From IMG/VR virus record IMGVR_UViG_3300010885_069090, positions 1 to 25,970 of that record: a stretch of DNA of 25,970 nt; one strand, 5' to 3'. The position numbers and the translations under genes are program-made. The notes under the pieces are model-generated. The model searched no databases and was not told where the DNA came from. It was given only the letters and a program-made list of their open reading frames with translations. This DNA comes from a virus. This document shows positions 13,249-20,103 of the stretch, one piece after another. The number at the start of each line of letters is the position of its first letter. The stretch's first letter is position 1.

Positions 13249-16158
13249 ATGAAGTTTTCAGATTGGATTTTGATCAAGGAGTCCTCCGACGTCCCCGTCT
13301 CGGGACCCGGAATAAAAGCACTACAGGACGCGATGAGGGACATGGCATCCCGCGGCGCCCCCACCGAATACAACGACTTCGGTTTCAACAAGCAGGACTG
13401 GTCGACCTACCAGTCCATGATGGCCTCTGGCTACATCGACTCGCACTCCGTTCCCGCAAGGGCGGCCGCCACGATGCTCAGGGTTCTGTCGCACTACCAG
13501 AACACCCAGTTCACCGGCTACAGGCAGATCAGCTCGATGGTGCAGCGCGACATGGCTTCGGTGCAGGCCGTGGCGACGTCGGGCGACAAGGTTGTGGTTT
13601 TCGACCGCCAGCCCCTCGAGTACGGAAAGTTCAAGGTCTACATCCCGCACGGCCTCGACCGGGGATCGACCATCCTTATAAATAGAATACTCGACTCCCG
13701 GCTCGAGGCGGACGGCGAGATGAAGTCGGAGGACAAGTATGGGAAGGATGTCTACCCAAGATTCAAAAAAATGTCCACCGATAGGTCATCGATGCACACG
13801 TACAGGATACACAGGAGCGTTCTCGACCCCGTTCTCGCGGTGCTGAAGTCCAAGGGTATGTTGATAGAATATGAATCGGGAGCCCGTCCGAACATCGGCT
13901 CGGCACCGCAGAGCCCAAGCACTCCTTCATCGATTGCCTTAGAGCCGGATGTGGAGATAATCGGCAAGGAGAAGACCGACTACGGAAACAAGGTCGCGGT
14001 AAAGTTCAACTACGAGAAGAGCAAGGGTATTCTCAACAAGATGAGGGGCGAAGGCCTCGTGCCAAAGGGAATATCATACGCAGGAAACAGCAAGTTCCTC
14101 ATAAACATAGACGACAGAAGTATTTTCGATAAAGTGCTCGCCAAGATTTCAGAGTTCGGCCTCGACATATCACCCCTCCAGGAGTTCTCCAAGTCTCTGG
14201 CCGCCGTCGCGGAAAAGCCCGCGTCAACGGAAAGGCCTGCGGACTCGGCTAGCAAGGAAGGCGTCATGAAATTCACCGACGCCGCCGACGACTCCATGAA
14301 AGTCAAGACCGACGTCAGGGGTCTTTCGCAGGACAGAAGGGACTTTGTGCGCGAATCCGTACAATACACGTTCCCTGACTACAAGTACGACATGGGCGGC
14401 CGCTTCTACACGGTGAGCGGAAACTACAAGCAGTACGTCACGTTCGGAAGGCTCCTAGGCAAGTTCGGGTATCCCGTCGATGAACTCAGGGCCATAGTCA
14501 AAGCCAAGCTCGACAGCGGAAGGCTGTCCAAGACAGAATGGGAGGGCAGATTCGACGACGACCAGAAATTCATGGACTCGATAGAGGACAAACTGCCCGA
14601 CAGCCTCATAGACCTTTACGACGAGCAGAAATTCGGGGTCGCCTTTCTCTACGGAAGAGACCACGCGATACTGGGCGACGAGACGGGATTCGGGAAGAGC
14701 GTTCAACTAATATCCGCCGCCGCCCTCAGGATGCAGTCCAACAGCAAGCCAACCCTGATCATAACCCTCAAGGATACACAGAAGCAGTTCGCGGACGAGA
14801 TAGTCAGGGTCATGGGCGAGAAAGAACGCGAACAGATCTCCCTCGACCCCGACCACCCCAAGAAATGGACGGTCACAAGATATAGCAACTTCTCGGGAGG
14901 AAAGGACGCGAGGAACGAGAAGGTCAAGGGCCATGTGGAGGCCCTTAAGAAAGCGGGCTTCGGCATTGTGATCATGGACGAGCTCCACAAGGTCAAACAC
15001 GGAACTAGCGACAGGAGCAAGAATATAGCCTCCGTTGTGGAGAACATACCAACCAAGTGGGGCGCTTCCGCAACCGTTTCGAGCAACAAGCCTATGGACG
15101 TCAAGAACCAGCTGCTCATCACCGGCCATCAACTCGGCAAGGTGAGCGAGCCCAAGTTCAAGAAGGACTTCGCGGGCATGAAGCCCACCGGATGGGGCGG
15201 GGCGTTGGAGAAGAGCGACGACGACGAGGACGAAATAAGGGCCGCAGAAAGGCTGAACAAATGGCTGAACCTTTCCGGCGTATACGTTCGCAGGGAGAAG
15301 GGGCAGATCAGGAAGATGCCCGAACTATCCGTCAAGAGCGACACCGTAGACCTCGACCGAGACAAGTTCCAGAGGCTCTACGGAGCGAGGGTTTCAACAT
15401 ACAAGAACCAAAAGCTGGCGGTGAGCAAGCTGATAGCCGCCCGCGAGACGGTGGCCCAGCTCAAGACGGACGAGACCACAAGGAGGGTTCTCGACATAGT
15501 CAAGGCCGGTCAAGGCAAGCCACCCGCCGCGAGCAAGGTCGTAATATTCACCAACTTCATAGAGTCCGGCCGACAGCTCGCGGAAAAGATATCCGAAGGG
15601 CTCAGATCCATAGACCCTAGCTTCACGGCGATCACCTACCTCTCCGACACGGTCAGGAAGGAAAGGGAGCAGGTCAAGAAAAAGTTCACCGACGACCCGA
15701 ACATCAAGGCGCTCGTCATGAGCATGAAGATGGGCGGAACCGGCATAGACTTCCCGAACGCCTCCCAGCACATGATCATAAACGACTTCGACTGGACCCC
15801 GGAGAGCGCGGAGCAGAGCGAGGGAAGGATATACAGAATCAACACCGACCACCCCGTGAACATACAGTATGTTGTGGGCGCCGGGCTCGACAAGGAACTG
15901 TTCGAGAAGGTGCAGAGAAAGAGGGAGATAGCTGCCATCATCCAGAAGTACAGGAGGGACTACCACGCTTCCGAGGCCGCCCCCGAGGCCCTCGCCAAGA
16001 TCGTGGCCGCACAGAAGGAGATGAGAAAGCTGGACGACGACATGGCGAAAATAGTCGCAAAGGAACTGCCGGGTACAGAGAAGGGGATCGAGGAGTCGTT
16101 CTCCTCGTTCATAGAAAGAGTCATGGAGTTTAAGGAGGCTCTTTTCCCTTCGGAGTGA
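13249..16158 (+). CDS. SNF2-type superfamily 2 helicase/ATPase with capsid-targeting-like N-terminus
   Basis: 969 residues. It begins MKFSDWILIKESSD, a member of the recurring leader (IKE, then Ser). Residues about 20-330 are an unusual N-terminal region with a PST linker near 220 and no recognised domain. About 340-450 is an alpha-beta module, RRDFVRESVQYTFPDYKYD. The SF2 core follows: Walker A GDETGFGKS (about 476), Walker B IMDELHKVK (about 577, DELH replacing DEAH), motif III SAT (about 607), motif IV VVIFTNF, and motifs V-VI MGGTGIDFPN and QSEGRIYRI (about 857). This is the SNF2/SWI2 layout, a DNA translocase rather than a strand separator. A translocase in the head would recall phage P1 DarB, a packaged helicase/methylase-type anti-restriction protein. 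No nuclease domain is seen. Confidence 0.88.
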   Translation: MKFSDWILIKESSDVPVSGPGIKALQDAMRDMASRGAPTEYNDFGFNKQDWSTYQSMMASGYIDSHSVPARAAATMLRVLSHYQNTQFTGYRQISSMVQRDMASVQAVATSGDKVVVFDRQPLEYGKFKVYIPHGLDRGSTILINRILDSRLEADGEMKSEDKYGKDVYPRFKKMSTDRSSMHTYRIHRSVLDPVLAVLKSKGMLIEYESGARPNIGSAPQSPSTPSSIALEPDVEIIGKEKTDYGNKVAVKFNYEKSKGILNKMRGEGLVPKGISYAGNSKFLINIDDRSIFDKVLAKISEFGLDISPLQEFSKSLAAVAEKPASTERPADSASKEGVMKFTDAADDSMKVKTDVRGLSQDRRDFVRESVQYTFPDYKYDMGGRFYTVSGNYKQYVTFGRLLGKFGYPVDELRAIVKAKLDSGRLSKTEWEGRFDDDQKFMDSIEDKLPDSLIDLYDEQKFGVAFLYGRDHAILGDETGFGKSVQLISAAALRMQSNSKPTLIITLKDTQKQFADEIVRVMGEKEREQISLDPDHPKKWTVTRYSNFSGGKDARNEKVKGHVEALKKAGFGIVIMDELHKVKHGTSDRSKNIASVVENIPTKWGASATVSSNKPMDVKNQLLITGHQLGKVSEPKFKKDFAGMKPTGWGGALEKSDDDEDEIRAAERLNKWLNLSGVYVRREKGQIRKMPELSVKSDTVDLDRDKFQRLYGARVSTYKNQKLAVSKLIAARETVAQLKTDETTRRVLDIVKAGQGKPPAASKVVIFTNFIESGRQLAEKISEGLRSIDPSFTAITYLSDTVRKEREQVKKKFTDDPNIKALVMSMKMGGTGIDFPNASQHMIINDFDWTPESAEQSEGRIYRINTDHPVNIQYVVGAGLDKELFEKVQRKREIAAIIQKYRRDYHASEAAPEALAKIVAAQKEMRKLDDDMAKIVAKELPGTEKGIEESFSSFIERVMEFKEALFPSE

Positions 16159-16195
16159 AGCCAGCCTACAAACTCAATTGCGTGCGATGTGCTGA

Positions 16196-16213
16196 CCAGA
16201 TTTATAAATCTGG
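16196..16213. promoter_or_regulatory. Perfect 18-bp palindrome before the sulfotransferase gene
   Basis: CCAGATTTATAAATCTGG is a perfect palindrome at the left edge of the AT-rich island, 13 bases before the ATG at 16226. Its centre contains TATAAAT. A dimeric repressor site, a symmetric promoter element, or (as a 7-bp stem with a TATA loop) a weak hairpin are possible. It is not followed by a T run. Confidence 0.5.
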
Positions 16214-16225
16214 TGAAACAAAAAA

Positions 16226-16804
16226 ATGATATCAGACAAGCACAAATTAATTTTTATTCATATTCCAAAGTGCGCAGGATGTAGCATAGAAAAAATATTT
16301 AATAGCAGTATGATGGATCATCAAACCGCTTTGCAAATAAAAAACAAATACCCAGAAAAATGGAATTCTTATTTTAAATTCACAATAGTAAAAAATACAT
16401 GGGAAAGAATAGTCTCTATTTATCATTTTAGAAAGGAAAAAAAAAGACTGTCAGAGCATTTGGAAAACAAAAATAATATTGATTTAAATTTTGAAGAATG
16501 GATTTATTCAATAGTTGAAAATAACCTTATGTTGAATGCTGGCATCAGCAGTCAGCTTGATTATTTTTTAATAAACGAAGAAAACTCAATGGATAAAGTT
16601 ATTGAATTTAAAGAAATTTATTTAGTTCAAAATATTCTAGACAGTTTTAATTTAAAAATGATTCACATTAATAAATCTAAGCATAATTGTTATTCATATT
16701 ACTATACAAAAAAACTTGTAAATTTAGTGTACGATATTTTTGAAAAAGAAATAAAATATTTTGATTTTAAATTTGAATCAAAATCTAAATTTAAAATATT
16801 TTAA
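16226..16804 (+). CDS. Sulfotransferase (Sulfotransfer_2-like)
   Basis: 192 residues. The N-terminal IFIHIPKCAGCSIEKIF (residues 9-25) is the PAPS 5'-phosphosulfate loop, normally PKTAGTS, here with Cys in place of both Thr. KFTIVKNTWERIVSIYHF (51-68) is the 3'-phosphate-binding segment, normally VRNPxxRxxSxY, again a variant with Lys-Asn-Thr. The C-terminal part (LVNLVYDIFEKEIKYFDFKF) is typical of the family's end. The enzyme would move sulfate from PAPS to a hydroxyl or amino group, probably on a sugar; lack of a signal peptide suggests cytoplasmic action. A GGTGA ribosome site lies about nine bases before the ATG. Codon use is extremely AT-rich. The 3' end overlaps a convergent sulfatase gene by exactly 14 bases. 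Confidence 0.8.
   Translation: MISDKHKLIFIHIPKCAGCSIEKIFNSSMMDHQTALQIKNKYPEKWNSYFKFTIVKNTWERIVSIYHFRKEKKRLSEHLENKNNIDLNFEEWIYSIVENNLMLNAGISSQLDYFLINEENSMDKVIEFKEIYLVQNILDSFNLKMIHINKSKHNCYSYYYTKKLVNLVYDIFEKEIKYFDFKFESKSKFKIF
16791..16804. repeat. Palindrome that contains both convergent stop codons
   Basis: TTAAAATATTTTAA is a perfect 14-bp palindrome and is exactly the overlap between the sulfotransferase and sulfatase genes. Read on either strand it ends in TAA, so both proteins finish with Lys-Ile-Phe. Confidence 0.8.
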
Positions 16805-18014
16805 AAACAATTTTGTCTTTATAGTTACATAGAATATTAAACAACTCTATTCTTAATTCTTTTTTTAGAGAAACATTGTAAGATAAATCATTTAGGCAAT
16901 AAGGGTCTAATTTGTAATTATATATTTCTTCTTTATTTCTGTTCCTAATTTTATTTTTTTTGCATAACTCTAAATTGTCAAAAGATGGATAGCCGGGTCT
17001 AGATCCTTCGCAATTAAAGTTATTTACATTGAAATTGAACAAATAATTATAAGTGTCTGTAATTAAAGATCTAATTTGAAGACGATCTCCATTGACATTC
17101 TCATGCAAACAAGATATTATTTTTTTTTGCTTTATTTTTCTTTTTTTTATTTCATTGTAGTAAGATGATCCATCTAATTTTAAATCATGATCAATTCCTA
17201 GCATTTCTAGGACTGTCGGCATAAAATCAATGGAAGAAATGTTTTCATTAAAATTTTTAGGAGTAAGATTTTTACCATGAAATATTAATGGAACTTTTGT
17301 GCTATGATAATAACAATTTGCTTTTACAAAAGGAAAGGAAAATCCATGATCACTTGTAAAAACTAAAAGTGTTTCATCAATAACGCTATTGGATTTAAGT
17401 AATTCTAAAATCATACCAACACCTAAATCTAGAGAATTAACAGAAGAATAATAATTAGATAAATCAATTCTAGTTTGTATGTTATCAGTTAGGAATTGAG
17501 GGACGGAAACATCTTCAGGCTTGTAAATCGATTCACAAAAAGGCCTATGTGGATAATTGAAGTTGCAAGATATGAAAAAAGGTTGTTTTTTATTTTTTAG
17601 TATTTTGCTTATGAAATCAAAATAAATTGAATTATTTTTTTCTATTGCAAATTTAGAGTGTTGATAGTCCCAAGGAAATTTGCTTTCGGGTTGATAGTGG
17701 CTTTCTTTGCCTATGATTGAACAACAATAGCCATTATTTCTTAAAATTTCTACAATTGTTGTGACTTTTTCAAAAACAGGACCGAAACCAGTTGCTCCAT
17801 TGTTCCAAGGATAAAGACCAGTGCTCAAAACGGATCTAGAGGGTTGGCATAGAGACACAACAGTATGTGCATTTTCAAAGTTTATGGAATTTTTGCAAAG
17901 TGCATCCAAATTAGGAGTTATATTTTTAATTGAACAACCTTGATAACCCAAAGAACCATAACTTAAATCATCTGCCGTTATGATTATCAAATTTTTCCAC
18001 TCTTTAAAATTCAA
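16791..18014 (-). CDS. Type I sulfatase, sulfamidase-like, with degenerate targeting-like N-terminus
   Basis: 407 residues from a TTG that overlaps the metalloprotease stop as TTGA. Active-site residues of formylglycine sulfatases are present: Asp15-Asp16 (TADDLSYG), LCQPSRSVLSTG with Cys56 to be oxidised to formylglycine and Arg60, GKESH (Lys103, His106), NYPHRPF (His156), TSDHG (Asp222-His223) and STKVPLIF (Lys240). The order and spacing, with FPWDY, DLGVG and LLVFTSDHGFSFP, resemble heparan N-sulfatase (SGSH). It hydrolyses sulfate esters or N-sulfate groups. It has no signal peptide, and needs a formylglycine-generating enzyme, probably from the host. It starts MNFKEWKN immediately before the first strand, resembling the packaging leader but without the Glu cut site. 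AT-rich like its convergent sulfotransferase neighbour. Confidence 0.85.
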   Translation of the reverse strand: MNFKEWKNLIIITADDLSYGSLGYQGCSIKNITPNLDALCKNSINFENAHTVVSLCQPSRSVLSTGLYPWNNGATGFGPVFEKVTTIVEILRNNGYCCSIIGKESHYQPESKFPWDYQHSKFAIEKNNSIYFDFISKILKNKKQPFFISCNFNYPHRPFCESIYKPEDVSVPQFLTDNIQTRIDLSNYYSSVNSLDLGVGMILELLKSNSVIDETLLVFTSDHGFSFPFVKANCYYHSTKVPLIFHGKNLTPKNFNENISSIDFMPTVLEMLGIDHDLKLDGSSYYNEIKKRKIKQKKIISCLHENVNGDRLQIRSLITDTYNYLFNFNVNNFNCEGSRPGYPSFDNLELCKKNKIRNRNKEEIYNYKLDPYCLNDLSYNVSLKKELRIELFNILCNYKDKIVFKIF

Positions 18015-18700
18015 GACTCGCCTCCCAGTTCGTGTTTTGGCATCGACTTCCCCGCGATCATCCGCACAAGCTTCATTTCTTCATCGCTCAACACAGAAGG
18101 ATTCACCACGGCTTCCGCCACGAGCTCACAGAACTTCTCCTCTGGCTTGGTGAACGAGTACGAGGAAAGGTTGCTCGCCCTTCCGAAAGAACCCGCCCAG
18201 TACATGGAGAAAGACCCCTTGTCCCGCTTCGGCAATGACTTCCAAAGCGCGTGGGCCCACTCGTGGGCGACAACATGCATCATCCTCTTGTCGTCAAGGT
18301 TTTTCTGCACCCTGATTACATGAAGTTGAGGCTCGTGGGTTCCTTCCGCGTCTGCCATGCTTATGTTGTCCTGGAATATCACATTGACCCGGATGCGTGA
18401 AAAGCCTAGGCCTTGGAGTCTTCTGGATACCTCCACAAGAAAATCTCCTTTGAATGCCTCGGCGAAATTGTCCTTGGAATAAATACTCATCCCCCACTCC
18501 GGATCAACTCCGTCCGTCTTGGTCTTGGCGGAGTAGGCTCTGAACCAGCCGTAGTTGCCAAGGTCTTTGAAGGGCATGGCCGAGGATTTCGGGTAGCCGT
18601 CCGATACTTGTGCGGCCACTTGAAATCTTTTAACCCCTCCGACAGTCTCTAGCCAATTTTTGAATGTAATATCCTCATAATGGATTTTGAATGTCTTCAT
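18011..18700 (-). CDS. Zinc metallopeptidase-like protein with capsid-targeting-like N-terminus
   Basis: 229 residues from the ATG at 18700, which overlaps the previous stop as ATGA. I use this start rather than a longer frame because the ATGA coupling and the leader both fit. The N-terminus MKTFKIHYEDITFKNWLE contains the recurring motif (FKNWLE at 13-18), set nine residues further in than in the other members. The catalytic HExxH is clear: HVVAHEWAHALW (His147, Glu148, His151), with acidic residues in KPEEKFCELVAEAV (188-199) as possible third ligand. The fold would be a small gluzincin/minigluzincin-like protease. Target unknown. A packaged protease could act on host proteins at injection or on phage proteins in the head. 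The next gene is the sulfatase, overlapping by four bases. Confidence 0.7.
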   Translation of the reverse strand: MKTFKIHYEDITFKNWLETVGGVKRFQVAAQVSDGYPKSSAMPFKDLGNYGWFRAYSAKTKTDGVDPEWGMSIYSKDNFAEAFKGDFLVEVSRRLQGLGFSRIRVNVIFQDNISMADAEGTHEPQLHVIRVQKNLDDKRMMHVVAHEWAHALWKSLPKRDKGSFSMYWAGSFGRASNLSSYSFTKPEEKFCELVAEAVVNPSVLSDEEMKLVRMIAGKSMPKHELGGES

Positions 18701-19110
18701 TTTTTCAGCTCGATCCTTTCGATTTCTTTGTTCCTCCGCAGTCCATCCATGAATGAGGCGATGTTCCCAAGAGTCAAAACTCTGACCTTGTAGACGTTGT
18801 TCTCTTGCTTGACGGAAAAAACCCTTCCGCCCCCCTCCTCCACCAGGCTTGCGACCGCCTTGGGGCTCATGTCGTCCGTCCCCATTACTATCTCGATGTC
18901 CTTGGTCGAAGTCGCGGCGTAAACCCCGCCCAACGCCAACAACAAGCATATTGCGGACGCGTAGGATGCCCGCCTGAACCATCCGGAAGGCTCGGGCGTG
19001 ATAATTCGACCCATGTCCACGACGGGAACGTAGGTCTGCCCATTCTCCCTGGTCGATTTGATGAACTCGGGCAGATCCTTGAGGGGCATGGGTTCGTCTT
19101 GAAATGTCAT
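18697..19110 (-). CDS. Small single-pass membrane protein
   Basis: 137 residues. The N-terminal cytosolic part MTFQDEPMPLKDLPEFIKS is followed by RRASYASAICLLLALGGVYA (about 46-66), one membrane helix, then a beta-alpha-beta domain (IEIVMGTDDMSPKAVASL, GGGRVFSVKQENNVYKVRVL, NIASFMDGL, RIELKK). The layout matches the protein at 2570-2878. Start MTFQDEP has AAGGA nine bases upstream. The MTFQ start faintly recalls the targeting peptide but lacks its Trp/Glu and I do not count it. It overlaps the metalloprotease by four bases (ATGA), so the two are coexpressed. Function unknown; inner-membrane location likely. Confidence 0.65.
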   Translation of the reverse strand: MTFQDEPMPLKDLPEFIKSTRENGQTYVPVVDMGRIITPEPSGWFRRASYASAICLLLALGGVYAATSTKDIEIVMGTDDMSPKAVASLVEEGGGRVFSVKQENNVYKVRVLTLGNIASFMDGLRRNKEIERIELKK

Positions 19111-19158
19111 TTTTTATCCTTTTGGTTGAGAAAGGTCGGACGAGACTCCTTCCACAAC

Positions 19159-19168
19159 CATATATACA
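19159..19168 (+). promoter_or_regulatory. TATA-like box before the gp13-like neck gene
   Basis: CATATATACA, identical to the 10-mer at 2555-2564, lies 14 bases before the ATG at 19183, with a GGAGG ribosome site between. Position and sequence fit a late promoter. Confidence 0.45.
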
Positions 19169-19182
19169 CTGGAGGAACACTT

Positions 19183-20076
19183 ATGAGCTGCGGCGGAAAC
19201 AATACACTGGCCATAAACAGGCCTAGCATGACCAACATGGCAAGCACCCAGTGCAACAGCACCTGCGGAGACCTTGGCCCCGTCGACCCCCTGAACAAGA
19301 ACAAGCTCGGCCCGAGAAGGCAGAGGGAGAAGGTCAGGGAGCAGATCAAGGACTATTGCCTCCACATGCTCGGAGCCCCCGTCGTCAAGCTCGAACTGGA
19401 CGCACAGAACCTCGACTTCGCAGTGGACCAGGCCATGAAGGTCTTCGAGGACTACGCCGGCAGGGAGCACTTCCAGTACTACGTCTTCAACTCCGTCCCC
19501 GGCCAGAGCGTTTATACAATGCCCCCTGAGGTTGGGGTAATAAGGAATGTATTCTACGCAAAGGCCGGAAACTATGCCTTTCAGGCAAGTGACCTCGGGG
19601 GTGCGATCCCGATTGAATATTTTTATCCGGGTGGTTCCTATAATTCCATACAAGGCGGCCTAATCGACCCTATTCAGCCCATTTGGGGAAGGATGGGAGA
19701 GTGGGTGCTTTATAAACAGTATGAGCAGATGTATAGCAGAACAAGCTCTGCCCTGGGGGGTTGGGAATTCCTCGGAGGCCTCGGTTCTATAAAACTCTAC
19801 CCGATCCCCTACAGGATACAGCCGGTTATGGTTCATTACCTCCAGAAGAACAAGGACTGGGGCGAGGTCTCCCAGGCAATACAGGAGGGAGCCCTCACGT
19901 ACGCCAAGGAAATCCTTGGGAGGATCCGCAGCAAGTACCAGAACGTTCCGGGGGCGGGCGGGAGCGTCGCAATGGACGGGCAGTCGCTCATCCAGGAGGC
20001 CAGGGAGGACAGGCAGAAGTGGTTCGAGGATTTGATCTACAAGTTCGGCGACCTCCCATACATCAGCCTAGACTGA
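19183..20076 (+). CDS. T4 gp13-like neck protein
   Basis: 297 residues from the ATG at 19183 with GGAGGAACACTT before it. A Cys-rich start (MSCGGNN, TQCNSTCGD) precedes the recognisable gp13-type opening REQIKDYCLHMLGAPVVKLE and DFAVDQAMKVFEDYAGREHF. T4-like gp13 homologues share the pattern 'LxxYCLRxLGAPVIxVxVxxxQxxDxIDxAL'. A long middle with many Tyr and Gly (IPIEYFYPGGSYNSIQGG) and a C-terminal DRQKWFEDLIYKFGD follow. Neck proteins close the filled head and form the connector to the tail. The N-terminal Cys cluster is unusual and could bind metal. It stands on the opposite strand from the gp14-like gene and is followed directly by a homing endonuclease. Confidence 0.78.
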   Translation: MSCGGNNTLAINRPSMTNMASTQCNSTCGDLGPVDPLNKNKLGPRRQREKVREQIKDYCLHMLGAPVVKLELDAQNLDFAVDQAMKVFEDYAGREHFQYYVFNSVPGQSVYTMPPEVGVIRNVFYAKAGNYAFQASDLGGAIPIEYFYPGGSYNSIQGGLIDPIQPIWGRMGEWVLYKQYEQMYSRTSSALGGWEFLGGLGSIKLYPIPYRIQPVMVHYLQKNKDWGEVSQAIQEGALTYAKEILGRIRSKYQNVPGAGGSVAMDGQSLIQEAREDRQKWFEDLIYKFGDLPYISLD

Positions 20077-20103
20077 TTTTTGACGCAAAGGTACAATGCT
20101 TTA

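Larger units (their letters stand above)
16159..18014. other. AT-rich island carrying sulfotransferase and sulfatase
   Basis: From about 16200 to the minus-strand start at 18014 the sequence switches abruptly to very AT-rich DNA (long A and T runs, codons such as AAA, AAT, ATT, TTA), while both flanks are GC-balanced with C/G-ending codons. The change is sharp at both ends. The two genes inside are convergent and functionally related. I read this as recent horizontal acquisition from an AT-rich source. No transposase, integrase or direct target repeats are visible. Confidence 0.7.

Noticed and set aside
13677-13684. Perfect TATAAATA inside the helicase gene
   Set aside because: It falls in coding sequence (Leu-Ile-Asn-Arg-Ile) with no gene start following; the same holds for TATAAATA at 3060-3067. 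Taken as chance matches.
14703-15966. Long open frames on the minus strand opposite the helicase
   Set aside because: They mirror the GC-balanced codon use of the helicase, have no recognisable motifs or ribosome sites, and overlap each other. Shadows of the real gene.
16196-16213. Palindrome as factor-independent terminator of the helicase gene
   Set aside because: Stem of at most 7 bp with a TATA loop and no following T run; it is 38 bases after the stop and close to the next start. Operator or promoter is more likely.
18697-19110. MTFQDEP start of the membrane protein as another packaging tag
   Set aside because: It lacks the aromatic residue and the hydrophobic-x-Glu site; a membrane protein is also an unlikely internal head protein.
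18701-19180. Long upstream extension of the metalloprotease frame to 19180
   Set aside because: The extension covers the whole membrane-protein gene on the same strand in another frame, and its translation is low-quality. The ATGA overlap at 18697-18700 and the tag-like start fix the true start at 18700.
18805-19182. N-terminal extension of the gp13-like frame
   Set aside because: The extension runs through the opposite-strand membrane gene and has no family likeness. The GGAGG site supports ATG 19183.
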